This document shows positions 1 through 7,429 of a DNA stretch of 64,000 bases, piece by piece. Where the stretch lies: positions 744,001 through 808,000 of the forward strand of contig CBDCOU010000003.1 in the NCBI GenBank assembly GCA_965219935.1, in the 5' to 3' direction. How positions within the stretch are numbered: position 1 is the stretch's first letter; each line of letters starts with the position of its first letter. The notes beneath the pieces were generated by a model. It had not been told where the DNA came from and ran no database searches. It saw only the letters and a list, made by a program, of their open reading frames with translations. The position numbers and the translations under genes were made by a program. Source of the stretch: Bin34 sp965219935 (GTDB taxonomy: Bacteria > Chloroflexota > Anaerolineae > Caldilineales > Caldilineaceae).

Positions 1-7
1 CCTTGTT

Positions 8-430
8 TCAGGCTGTCAGGGGAAAGTCCGAGTGGTCTTGGACAGAGTGAACAATCCGCTTTTTGGCGCTGGCGGGTTGGGTCCGTACCGGGCCACACAC
101 GATCCGGCCATTGATGGCACAGGGTCCATAATGTGTCCATGGTTCCCCGGTGAGAAGAAGGCTGCCTTGAGCCGCCACCAGTTCGACAAGACCGAACGCT
201 GGGAGGTATTCCAGCAGGATCTCCTGGCCGCGCTGCGCGGGGTACTGTTGGTTCCGCTCGGTTAGGTATGCAGCGAGAACCGCGAGCCCTCGAAGGCGGA
301 GCTGGAAACTCGGTGACGGCTGGACCGAACGGACTGAATTCGGGCGCCTGCGGGCCTCGCGGATTTTGCTGTACAACGCCCTAAAGCAACACATGTGGCA
401 CCGGGGATTCCCGTAGGCTGTCGTCTGCAC
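8..430 (-). CDS. Unrecognised small ORF, possibly spurious or a gene remnant
   Basis: An open frame of 140 codons on the minus strand that overlaps the 3' end of the neighbouring AAA-ATPase gene by about 50 bp. The C-terminal half (LLEYLPAFGLVELVAAQGS and onward) reads like protein, while the N-terminal third is Arg/Cys-rich and looks like read-through of non-coding sequence. I recognise no domain and see no convincing ribosome site. It could be the tail of a decayed gene that became open by chance. No function is proposed. Confidence 0.2.
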   Translation of the reverse strand: MQTTAYGNPRCHMCCFRALYSKIREARRRPNSVRSVQPSPSFQLRLRGLAVLAAYLTERNQQYPAQRGQEILLEYLPAFGLVELVAAQGSLLLTGEPWTHYGPCAINGRIVCGPVRTQPASAKKRIVHSVQDHSDFPLTA

Positions 431-2204
431 CTTCTTCGTGCGCCTCCAGCAGCACGGCCAGATCGGCCTGTGCGACTTGCAAGCACGGTCCCGTCTTCAG
501 GTCTCGGCGGAAGGCTAGGCCGACGGCCGTCACCGTGCGGTCGCTCCCTAGGTGTTCGCGCCCGTAGCCCCGGTCCCGGATCTGGCGCAGGGCCGTGTCC
601 GCCGTCTCGTTGTACTTGACCTCGAAAACGTACACCCGGTCGCCGATGTGGACCTCGTGGTCCGCGCGCCCGCCCCAGTTCGACTTCTCCGACTGCGTGG
701 GGACGGCCATCAGCAGGAACAGGGCCTGCAACAGGGCACGGTAGCCGGCTTCCTGCTGCAGATTCTCGTGTGCGATCTTGAAGACGAAGTTTTCCAGTCG
801 GCGACCAAAACTGTCCACGTCCCCGATCGCCAGGCAGGCCCTCAGGTCCGGGACCAGGGTTTCGTCCAGCGCCGGTGCGTGTGCGCCCAGCCCCAGAATG
901 TCGCGGGTCCACGACTCCGCGACTTCCAGGTTGGGGAAGTCGAGATGGGCCTTCCCATCGTCCTGTCCCCCGTGCCAGGTGTAGTAGCCGGTCTCCAGCA
1001 TCAGGGTGGTGTAGTCGGGACGGGTCAGGGATCCCAGGCCGGCGTCGGATGCGTCCTCGGCCCCGCCCGTCGGCAGAGCTTGGCGTGTATCGGCCGCCAG
1101 GCGCGCAATCAGGCCCGGGTGGCCCGACCGGCTCCAGGCGGAGGGCCAGATGCCGGCCGCAGCCTGGTGTCGCATCCCTACTGCTGCCAGCACGTCGGTC
1201 AAGCCGGCGGTCAGGGTGAAGGGGTTGTAGACGCGCGGGGCCTCGGGCAGGGGCGAGAAGCGGTAGCCGTTGTAGCGCCTTCGCCAGTCGGCCTGGATGT
1301 CGCGGTCGCGCAGACGCGGTTCCCTGTCCGCTAGGGCATCCCGGTAGGGAGCGAAGTAGCGGTCCACCTCCTCCTCCGTGAATCCACAGAGGGCACCGTA
1401 GGCGGGTTCGTCGGAGATGTCGCGGAAGTTGTTGGCGGCTGAGAACAGGTGGTGGCGCGCAAAGCGCGTGATGCCCGTCACGAACACCCCGTAGAGATGG
1501 CCCTCGTCGTCCTTCAGCACGCGGAAGAACCGGCGCAGTTCGTTCACCGCCGGGGTCGGGTCCATATCCGCCGTGCCCAGATGTTCCGTGATCGGCGCAT
1601 CATACTCGTCGACCAGCACCACGGGCTGGCGGTTGTAGGCATCCTTCAGGCGCTGGATCAAGTTCCGCAGGAGCGTCGTCGGGGACACATCCGGGGGTGC
1701 CCCCAAGGGATCGGGGCCCGTCCAGCGGTCGGTCCGCCCGCCCCACAGTGCGATTACCTGCCATAGGTAGGCCTGCAGGGCGGTGCGCGTGCCGGCCGGA
1801 TCGGGACTGTCGATCAATGACAGGTCCAGGCGAATCACCGGATGCCAGCCGTGCACGCCGTGCCAGTCTGCCGCTTCCAAGCCGTCCCACAGCCAGGGTG
1901 GCGAGGTCCAGTCCGCAGGCATGCCGTCAAGCTGGGCGGTCAAGCCTGCGGGGTTGGCGACATGGCCCGGTGGTAACCCTTGGAACCAGGCTTCCAGCGT
2001 GTTGACCAGCAGCGTCTTGCCGAAACGCCGCGGGCGCGCCAAAAACTGGTGACGGTCGCGGAGGCGGGGAGTTGAGGCCGACCGCACCGGAACCGTTGCC
2101 AGCAGTTCACGCAACAACCCTGTCTTGTCCACGTAGAAGCCGGCCGTGTCGCGGATGGCCGCGAAATCCGCATCGCTGGCATGCAGGGCGGGCAGTGGGT
2201 ACAT
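381..2204 (-). CDS. AAA-ATPase-like protein with C-terminal PD-(D/E)XK nuclease-type domain
   Basis: Predicted 607-residue cytoplasmic protein of the AAA-ATPase_like (PF09820)/PDDEXK_9 (PF08011, formerly DUF1703) family, usually of unknown function. The N-terminus has the family opening (FAAIRDTAGFYVDKT), then a Walker-A-like loop RPRRFGKT. A Walker-B-like strand VVLVDEYDAP lies near residue 200. The C-terminus carries a PD-(D/E)XK-like core ending in VYVFEVKYN, with the E-x-K pair on adjacent positions. Start: the frame is open from a TTG at 2222, but an ATG at 2204 sits behind a purine-rich GGAGGGG site, so I prefer 2204. The family is often found in many copies per genome in uncultured bacteria and is suspected to be a selfish or defence-related gene; that role is not shown here. 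Flanked by non-coding DNA on both sides. Confidence 0.9.
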   Translation of the reverse strand: MYPLPALHASDADFAAIRDTAGFYVDKTGLLRELLATVPVRSASTPRLRDRHQFLARPRRFGKTLLVNTLEAWFQGLPPGHVANPAGLTAQLDGMPADWTSPPWLWDGLEAADWHGVHGWHPVIRLDLSLIDSPDPAGTRTALQAYLWQVIALWGGRTDRWTGPDPLGAPPDVSPTTLLRNLIQRLKDAYNRQPVVLVDEYDAPITEHLGTADMDPTPAVNELRRFFRVLKDDEGHLYGVFVTGITRFARHHLFSAANNFRDISDEPAYGALCGFTEEEVDRYFAPYRDALADREPRLRDRDIQADWRRRYNGYRFSPLPEAPRVYNPFTLTAGLTDVLAAVGMRHQAAAGIWPSAWSRSGHPGLIARLAADTRQALPTGGAEDASDAGLGSLTRPDYTTLMLETGYYTWHGGQDDGKAHLDFPNLEVAESWTRDILGLGAHAPALDETLVPDLRACLAIGDVDSFGRRLENFVFKIAHENLQQEAGYRALLQALFLLMAVPTQSEKSNWGGRADHEVHIGDRVYVFEVKYNETADTALRQIRDRGYGREHLGSDRTVTAVGLAFRRDLKTGPCLQVAQADLAVLLEAHEEGADDSLRESPVPHVLL

Positions 2205-2536
2205 GGCGGTGAGCCCCTCCAAGCCGGGGTGGGATCAACTGTATTGTATACGGCCAATCGGAGTCCGATCCCGTGTTTCTGGAATGTTTCAAACCCTCAC
2301 ACCGTCAGAATTTCAAGTGCCGGATTCATGCCGAATTGACATTACATAAAGGAACATGCCGGAGGCCGCGGATAGTGGCGTATGCGGTTACCAGTCCAAT
2401 CGGTCGATACTTTCGGTACATCCAGCCGTGGTCTTGAATGCGGATGGCCTCAAGGAGTGGAAGGATGATGCTATCCATGCCCTCTTGCTTGCCTTCGTAG
2501 AAGAATACAGATCCTTGGACATTGTCCAACTTTCGC
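2205..2536. other. Intergenic region between divergent AAA-ATPase and AbiEi genes
   Basis: About 330 bp separating two divergently transcribed genes. Short frames exist on both strands (2326-2529 minus and 2356-2541 plus), but they overlap each other, show no domain, and have no clear ribosome sites, so I do not call them. A TATACAAT-like -10 for the minus-strand AAA gene is visible near 2242-2249, without a good -35. Confidence 0.5.
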
Positions 2537-2542
2537 TATAAA
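2515..2542 (+). promoter_or_regulatory. Candidate promoter of the abiEi-like gene
   Basis: TTGGAC at 2515-2520 and TATAAA at 2537-2542, separated by 16 bp, just upstream of the AbiEi-like gene. Predicted transcription start is about 2549, inside the palindrome at 2547-2565. Supported by sequence match only. Confidence 0.55.
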
Positions 2543-2546
2543 TTTA

Positions 2547-2565
2547 CAAGCAAGCCTCTTGCTTG
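2547..2565. promoter_or_regulatory. Palindromic operator candidate (8-bp arms, 3-bp centre)
   Basis: CAAGCAAG (2547-2554), CCT, CTTGCTTG (2558-2565) form a perfect inverted repeat placed exactly where transcription should start from the TTGGAC/TATAAA promoter. AbiEi antitoxins are known to repress their own operon by binding inverted repeats, so an autoregulatory operator is the natural reading. As RNA it could also form a short 5' hairpin. Confidence 0.5.
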
Positions 2566-2591
2566 CCCAGATGCAATCCTTGGAATTTCCG

Positions 2592-3431
2592 ATGACAGTC
2601 GGCACAAAGCCCAAGCAATCCCTTGTCGGCATCGAGTTGGTCCGGCTCCTTGCCCATGAGGGAGACCGCATTTTCACCACGGACCGGGCCAGACAGCTGG
2701 CTCCCCGCGTCGGCCTGAAGGACACCTACCTTGTCGAAGCTCTGTACCACCTGCGCAGAAACAACTGGATCGTGTCGCTGCGCCGGGGACTCTACGCGCT
2801 CTCTTCCATGGTTCCCGGGGTGGCAATCATCCATGAATTCGAAGTTGCCGCAGCCCTCGTCTCTCCCGCCATGATCTCCCATTGGTCGGCTCTGCACTAT
2901 CACGGGTTGACAGAGCAGATACCGAGGGACGTGTTCGTTCTTACTACAACGGATGCCTGGACCCCCCGCCCAAGGCAGGGCAGGGAGGCGTGGTCCGGGA
3001 GCGGCTTCCCGGCAGGAGATACGACGTACCGGTTCGTCCAAGTCAAGCCCGACCGCTTCTTCGGCGGTGGACCGCGGTGGATCGGTGAGGTGCGCGTACC
3101 CATGACAGATCTGGAGCGCACGTTGCTGGATGGACTCTCCATGCCCCGGTACTGCGGGGACTTCGCCGAAGTGCTCCACGCCGTGCAAGTTGGCATGGAC
3201 CGGTTGAACATCGAACTCATTTCGGAATATGCCGTCAGACTGGGAGTGACGACAGCCAAGCGTCTGGGATGGGTGTTGGAATCCCAAGGCGTTCCCAGGT
3301 CCGAACTGGCGGTGTTGGCGGAGCTGCCCGTCAAGGGTTACTGCAAGCTCGATCCCACGGGACCTCGAAAGGGATCGTGCAACCGCCGCTGGATGGTCCA
3401 GGAGAACCTGCCGGGGATGGTGGGAGCGTGA
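2592..3431 (+). CDS. AbiEi-type antitoxin / transcriptional regulator (orphan)
   Basis: A 279-residue protein of the type IV toxin-antitoxin AbiEi antitoxin family. The N-terminal winged-helix segment (VRLLAHEGDRIFTTDRARQL, then YLVEALYHLRRNNWIVSLRRG) is followed by the characteristic FEVAAALVSPAMISHWSALH stretch and the antitoxin core with DLERTLLDGLSMP. AbiEi normally neutralises AbiEii, a nucleotidyltransferase-fold toxin encoded immediately downstream, and represses the operon. No AbiEii frame follows here: about 200 bp later the next gene is on the opposite strand. It may be a solitary regulator or a remnant of a broken module. Start: TTG 2559 and ATG 2571 fall in or next to the operator palindrome; ATG 2592 has a GGAA at good spacing and is preferred. 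Confidence 0.85.
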   Translation: MTVGTKPKQSLVGIELVRLLAHEGDRIFTTDRARQLAPRVGLKDTYLVEALYHLRRNNWIVSLRRGLYALSSMVPGVAIIHEFEVAAALVSPAMISHWSALHYHGLTEQIPRDVFVLTTTDAWTPRPRQGREAWSGSGFPAGDTTYRFVQVKPDRFFGGGPRWIGEVRVPMTDLERTLLDGLSMPRYCGDFAEVLHAVQVGMDRLNIELISEYAVRLGVTTAKRLGWVLESQGVPRSELAVLAELPVKGYCKLDPTGPRKGSCNRRWMVQENLPGMVGA

Positions 3432-3631
3432 AATCCCTTCGCACACCGTTATAGGAGGCTGTCCCAGTCCTACATCATCAGAATACTCTTGACATAACAA
3501 ACCAGTCCGGTATTGGCCTCGGTCAGCCGAATCGCTGCCGCACTTGGCCTGACGGGGTGCCGACGGATCGGGGCTGGAAGTGGTTGCTCATTCGATAGTC
3601 TGGTCAACGACTTCGCAATGCCCAAGGCGTG

Positions 3632-3931
3632 TCATGAGGAAGTAAGTGCTTCCAGTTCAATCAGGTTGCGCATCGCCTCATCGTTGGTGCGACCACAAAT
3701 CTCGGCCGACGGCTGGAACGCACGGCACACGTTGGGTCGTTCGGGTTTGCCGTACAACAGGCAGCGGTTGTCACTGGTCAGTTGGATGCAACGTATCCCT
3801 GCCGGTTTGGGGCCGGACATGCCGGGGATTATGGTGCTGACGCTGATGGCAATGCAGCATGCCCCGCACCCGACGCGACACTGGTTCCCAAAATCCGCAT
3901 CCCACCCGGATGTGGACGGTTGTTGGGTCAT
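3632..3931 (-). CDS. YkgJ-family cysteine-cluster protein
   Basis: A 99-residue protein of the YkgJ/UPF0153 (CxxCxxCC) family, thought to bind a metal or Fe-S cluster; biochemical role unknown. Visible cysteines: CRVGCGACC near the N-terminus, then a central IRCIQL and CLLYGKPERPNVCRAF, then a final C near EICG. This is the expected arrangement for the family. The frame is open further upstream to 4030, but that extension lacks conservation; the ATG at 3931 (MTQQPSTSGWD) fits the family length. It is the last gene of a minus-strand set after the beta-propeller gene, about 190 bp downstream. Confidence 0.8.
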   Translation of the reverse strand: MTQQPSTSGWDADFGNQCRVGCGACCIAISVSTIIPGMSGPKPAGIRCIQLTSDNRCLLYGKPERPNVCRAFQPSAEICGRTNDEAMRNLIELEALTSS

Positions 3932-4117
3932 GGTGTTGGCGAAACCAATTCCCTTCAAAGGTGTTGCCGTTGGGGCACAAAAGCCAGAAACGTTTCGGGC
4001 ATGCCAACGGTTCCCATGCCGTGTCGGCACGCCGGAATTTCCTCCCGGGGCGAACCTTGAATGCTGCGATGTTGAACTGCTGGATGTCGTAGGGCGGTAC
4101 GCGACATGCTGTTGGCG

Positions 4118-4837
4118 TCAGCCGTCGATAACGTCGTGGACTCTCACAATCCAACCGCTGGTCGCGTCGCAGTACAGAAAGTCGACGCCTTGCCGGGTCA
4201 TGCCGTGCGGTTGCGGCATGTCGTCGGGAATGTTGATGGTCCGGCCGGGCTCGCCGGTATCTGGATCCGTCTCGACGATGGTCCGTTCGTTGGTGTAGAC
4301 GATCCAAAGCGCTTTCTCGGTGCTGACTAGGCCGTGTGACCGATCATGCTGGAGCGGAATGGTGGCGGTGACACTCCAGTCCGCTATGCGAACCCGGCTC
4401 AGGGTTTGCCTGGACAAGGTGCTCAGCCAGATGTAGTCCGGGTCCCGGCAGTCAACCTCAATGCCGTGCGTGCCGCCGCCGCCGGGCAGGAGACGCCGTT
4501 CCTTCAGTTCACCGGTGTCGGTGTCCATCCTCAATACCTCGCCGGCCCCTTTCCGCGCATCCTGCTCACGGGATGGCCGCCATAGGTCCGAACTCCCGTT
4601 GGCTGCCAGCCAGAGGTCACCGTCGTGCCAGCACATGCCGCTGGTGTTCGACGAGTCACTGGGGTAATCCTTGAGGAGATGGGTAACCTGGTATTCGTTG
4701 GGTTCGTCCAGGCTGACCAGGGCTACCCGGTCCGTAATCTGATCCGCAACCCAAACCCCGTCCGGACAGGCTGCGATGCCGTTGGGCACGGCGTAGGGGG
4801 ACCTGAAAATCCGTTCAAAGCGACCGTTGCCTTCCAT
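4118..4837 (-). CDS. Vgb/SMP-30-like beta-propeller protein
   Basis: A 239-residue soluble protein built of repeated propeller blades: segments such as PNGIAACPDGVWVADQ, TSGMCWHDGDLWLAANGS, GIEVDCRDPDYIWLSTLS and GLVSTEKALWIVYTNE recur about every 45 residues. No signal peptide is evident. Proteins of this type (virginiamycin B lyase, SMP-30/gluconolactonase relatives) act as lactonases or lyases, but I cannot identify catalytic metal ligands with confidence, so substrate is unknown. The ATG has a strong GGAGG six bases upstream. It lies 20 bp after the Ldh-family oxidoreductase gene and is probably co-transcribed, so a role in oxidising or hydrolysing the same small metabolite is plausible. 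Confidence 0.75.
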   Translation of the reverse strand: MEGNGRFERIFRSPYAVPNGIAACPDGVWVADQITDRVALVSLDEPNEYQVTHLLKDYPSDSSNTSGMCWHDGDLWLAANGSSDLWRPSREQDARKGAGEVLRMDTDTGELKERRLLPGGGGTHGIEVDCRDPDYIWLSTLSRQTLSRVRIADWSVTATIPLQHDRSHGLVSTEKALWIVYTNERTIVETDPDTGEPGRTINIPDDMPQPHGMTRQGVDFLYCDATSGWIVRVHDVIDG

Positions 4838-4857
4838 GGTTGCCTCCGGGCACTGAA

Positions 4858-5898
4858 TTAGGCGGGAACCGGTATTCCGTACTTCGATGCCGACTCGACG
4901 ATGCGATTCCAGGTCGCGTCCTCGATCGGGATGCCGCTGGCAGTCCGCTCCCTGATGCGTTGCTGCTCAATCTCGCCGGGCAGGTAGATTTGATCCGTTC
5001 CCGGCATCAGGCGGGAGGACTTGATCCAGTCGATCAGATGACGCACCTCGGTGCGGTATTCGTCCATGTCGACGAAGGCTTCGATTTGCAAGGCCATGCA
5101 CAAGAACCCGCTGGCACCCCGGGTGGGGTTTTCTTGGCTGCATCCCGCCCTGGACAATGCCCCTGCCATGACATCGATCATCATGGACAGGCCGTATCCC
5201 TTGTGTCCCAGGGCACCGCCCAGCGGAAGCATGGCAGCGTGGGGTGTGCGCAACAGTGCAGGGTCGGTAACGGTGTTGCCGTCGCCGTCCACGAGCCACC
5301 CCTCCGGCGCCTCCTGGTTGCGCGCCGTCAGAACTTCCAGCTTGCCGCCTGCAACCATGCTGGTGGTGATGTCCAGCATCATGGGATCGTCCGTATCGGT
5401 GGGGACGCTGATGGCCAGGGGGTTTGGAGGCAACCGGCGATCCGTGCCGCCAAAGGGAGCTGCAAATCGGGCTCCGCCATTCAGCATGATGATGCCAACG
5501 CAGTTCTTGGCGGCGGCCAACGGAGGAAAGGCCCCCAACCGTCCAATGTGGCTGGCCCTGCGTACGGTCACAACCCCGACACCGACTGCTTCGGCCTTCC
5601 GGGTTGCCATTTCCATCGCTTCGTAGGCCATGAGAATGCCGATGCTGCGGTCGGCATCCACGACTGCCGTAGCGGACGAATCCCGTTCCACGATCTGGGA
5701 GCCAAGAGCCTTGATGCTGCCCTTCTCAATCTGTTCGGCATATCCGGGGACTCGCAGTACCCCGTGCGAGTCGTGCCCCATCAAGTTCGATTCAACCAGG
5801 TGGTCGGCTGTCCGTCGGGCCTGATCCTCGGGTAGTCCCGAGCCGTGCAGAATTCCGGTGACAAGGTCGTTGAGTTCCGAAGGGGCAATGGCGGGCAT
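4858..5898 (-). CDS. Ldh-family (malate/L-lactate-type) NAD(P)-dependent oxidoreductase
   Basis: A 346-residue enzyme of the Ldh_2 family (PF02615), which includes malate/L-lactate, ureidoglycolate, 2,3-diketogulonate and sulfolactate dehydrogenases. Diagnostic motifs: NLMGHDSHGVLRVPGY near residue 45, the GGARFAAPFGG region, and GHKGYGLSMMIDVMAGALS in the C-terminal half, which forms the cofactor and active-site lobe. Length is normal. The frame opens at a TTG (5922), but ATG 5898 matches the family N-terminus (MPAIAPSELNDLV). First gene of a probable three-gene minus-strand operon with the propeller protein and YkgJ. The exact substrate cannot be read from sequence. Confidence 0.88.
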   Translation of the reverse strand: MPAIAPSELNDLVTGILHGSGLPEDQARRTADHLVESNLMGHDSHGVLRVPGYAEQIEKGSIKALGSQIVERDSSATAVVDADRSIGILMAYEAMEMATRKAEAVGVGVVTVRRASHIGRLGAFPPLAAAKNCVGIIMLNGGARFAAPFGGTDRRLPPNPLAISVPTDTDDPMMLDITTSMVAGGKLEVLTARNQEAPEGWLVDGDGNTVTDPALLRTPHAAMLPLGGALGHKGYGLSMMIDVMAGALSRAGCSQENPTRGASGFLCMALQIEAFVDMDEYRTEVRHLIDWIKSSRLMPGTDQIYLPGEIEQQRIRERTASGIPIEDATWNRIVESASKYGIPVPA

Positions 5899-6142
5899 GG
5901 GCAAGGGTCCATGGGTTGGCAAATGGCGTTACCTTCCGGCGCGTCAAACCGCTACACCGAAATTGATCGAATTGCGCGGGGAGATGTGTGCTGATTATAC
6001 GCCGACCTTCGTGGCATCCTGACACCCGTTCGCAGTATGGACGGTCACCATGTTTCCGTGATCGTGGGCGATGCGGACAATCCGGCTGGATTCATTGACC
6101 GAGGCTGGCTCGCGGAAGACGCGCAGTCATCTCCCAAGTAGG
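5899..6142. other. Intergenic DNA between the Ldh operon and the insertion sequence
   Basis: About 245 bp without a credible coding frame. It contains the -10 candidate at 5994-5999 and otherwise nothing recognised. It ends at the target duplication of the insertion sequence. Confidence 0.5.
5994..5999 (-). promoter_or_regulatory. Candidate -10 box for the Ldh-type operon
   Basis: A perfect TATAAT on the minus strand, about 95 bp upstream of the preferred start of the oxidoreductase gene. It resembles the TATAATT-type -10 boxes seen before other genes in this window. No good -35 is visible. Confidence 0.4.
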
Positions 6143-6150
6143 GAAATTGC
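6143..6150. repeat. Target-site duplication, left copy (8 bp)
   Basis: GAAATTGC immediately outside the left inverted repeat, repeated exactly at 7347-7354 outside the right one. Confidence 0.85.
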
Positions 6151-6181
6151 GGCACTGTTTCACTTTCGTTGAAAACGGTTT
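6151..6181. repeat. Left terminal inverted repeat, 31 bp
   Basis: Begins GGCACTGTTTCACTTTCG and matches the reverse complement of 7316-7346 at all 31 positions. The GGCACTGTT tip resembles the ends of IS6/IS26-type elements. Confidence 0.95.
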
Positions 6182-6231
6182 AGGCGGACATGCAGGGCTC
6201 CTTGGCCACGGTCCTGGTTGGCAGGCGGGTT

Positions 6232-7244
6232 TCAAGCCAGGTTTCCGGCCAGCAAGTGCAGGAAGCTCTGTGCCCCCTGCGGCGTCTTCAGGCCGCGGGC
6301 CAGCCGCGCCCGGGGCTTGAAGCGGCCAAACCAGCCCTCCAGCCGGTTCGTGCCGGGGGGATGGAGGGGTCGCGCACGCAGCGTACGAGGTCGTTCCAGC
6401 GGTCCATGACATGCTCCACCAGGGCCAGCACGGGCGGCGACAGCCGGATCACGCCCTGGTGGGCCCACTCGCAACAGACCAGCAGCAGTTGGCCACCCCA
6501 CAGGGGCAGGTGCCGCAGCAGTTGCACCACTCCCCGCAGCACGGTCGCGTCCGCCCGGGTCCGCAGGCCCGTGCGCAGACGCTGCAGCCGTCGGCGCACG
6601 GTGCGCCGCATATGCACGACGCACAGCTGCCGGTCCAGCCCACAGCCCTGCAGGGCCTTGCGGAAGGCGGGGTCGTCGTCGGTGACCAGCGTGTGCACGC
6701 CGCGGGCTTCCAGCTCCTGGAAATAGGCCGTCCAGTCGAAGCCCGACCCCGTGCGGCGCAGGTCGCACAGGCGGCCGGCGGTGTCCAGGACCACCGCTAC
6801 CGGCTGCCGCCGGCCCTCCAGCGGCAGCCAGGTTTCGTCCACCAGCACCACCCCGGGCAGGTTCGCCGTCGTGTCCCACGGCGCTTCCGCCTGCAGCCGC
6901 TGTACGTCCCGCCACAGGCTGGTGGGGCTTACGAAGCAGCCCAGGAGTTCCAGGCTGGCCGCGGTCGCGCGCAGGCTAACGCCGAGCACGTACAGGCGCA
7001 TCAGCATCGCCTGCCAGGACCGCGTGCGCTGCTGGCGTGTCACGCCCTCCGGCGGGCGCGAGTGGGTGCGCCCGCAGCTCTGGCAGCGCCAGCGCTGCAC
7101 GCGGCAGGGGCCCAGCAGCAGCAGATGGCGCTCATGGCAGCCGTTGCGCCAAAAGGCGCGCTGGCCGCAGTAGGGACACGCCTCCGGCGGACCGGGGTCC
7201 GCGAGTTGACGCGCGGGATCTTCAGGGGCTACCGTGAAAGACAT
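6232..7244 (-). CDS. IS transposase, full product requiring a -1 frameshift (or broken by a 1-nt deletion)
   Basis: Frame 0 runs from ATG 7244 to a stop at 6288 (318 residues); a second frame, one base back, carries the true C-terminus to a stop at 6232. Frame 0 holds an N-terminal zinc ribbon (CPYCGQ, then CQSCGR), catalytic Asp in VLVDETWLPLEG, and the second Asp in TLVTDDDPAF. The last catalytic Glu, in TNRLEGWFGRFKPRAR, is only in the second frame. The two frames meet at C_CCC_CCG (6360-6354, minus strand), which fits the X_XXY_YYZ -1 slippery heptamer in the correct phase. A -1 shift there would give a 337-residue DDE transposase. Without it the protein lacks its Glu. Alternatively, one C was lost from the run. 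AAAGGA precedes the ATG. Confidence 0.85.
6354..6360 (-). promoter_or_regulatory. Candidate -1 programmed frameshift heptamer
   Basis: Minus strand reads ATC CCC CCG in frame 0, so C_CCC_CCG is in phase for tandem -1 slippage. Downstream, frame -1 continues at GGC ACG AAC CGG with the conserved transposase C-terminus. A pseudoknot or hairpin stimulator was not established. Confidence 0.55.
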
Positions 7245-7315
7245 GGCGAGAGGTCCTTTCTTGGGTTGAATGCATCAAACCAAGGGTACAGGGCCTCTCG
7301 TCTTGTTCCGGGCCC

Positions 7316-7346
7316 AAACCGTTTTCAACGAAAGTGAAACAGTGCC
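7316..7346. repeat. Right terminal inverted repeat, 31 bp
   Basis: Perfect inverted copy of 6151-6181, lying outside the transposase start. Confidence 0.95.
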
Positions 7347-7354
7347 GAAATTGC
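7347..7354. repeat. Target-site duplication, right copy (8 bp)
   Basis: GAAATTGC, identical to 6143-6150. Confidence 0.85.
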
Positions 7355-7429
7355 CGGCGCGCCGGTGGGCCGGGTTGGTTTGGCGTACAATGCCGCAGTT
7401 CCTCTGTGCGAACGAAAACCTGACGCAGC

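Larger units (their letters stand above)
6151..7346 (-). mobile_element. Insertion sequence, 1196 bp, perfect ends and 8-bp duplication
   Basis: A complete IS: 31/31-bp terminal inverted repeats (6151-6181 and 7316-7346), an 8-bp direct duplication GAAATTGC on both sides, and one minus-strand transposase region filling the interior. The tip GGCACTGTT and the 8-bp duplication recall the IS6 family, but the transposase starts with a four-cysteine zinc ribbon and I cannot place it firmly; ISL3, IS1595 or an unclassified group are alternatives. The perfect ends and duplication indicate recent insertion. It landed about 80 bp upstream of the nucleotidyltransferase-HEPN gene. Confidence 0.93.

Noticed and set aside
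20..45. GGGGAAAGTCCGAG near the left edge resembles the GAGGAAAGUCCGGGC core of RNase P RNA
   Set aside because: Only this short string matches; the following ACAGGGCAG/GGTGCC-type conserved segments and the 3' partner are absent.
2326..2541. Two overlapping small frames on opposite strands in the AAA-AbiEi gap, considered as a missing toxin
   Set aside because: No nucleotidyltransferase or toxin motif, and AbiEii proteins are about 300 residues.
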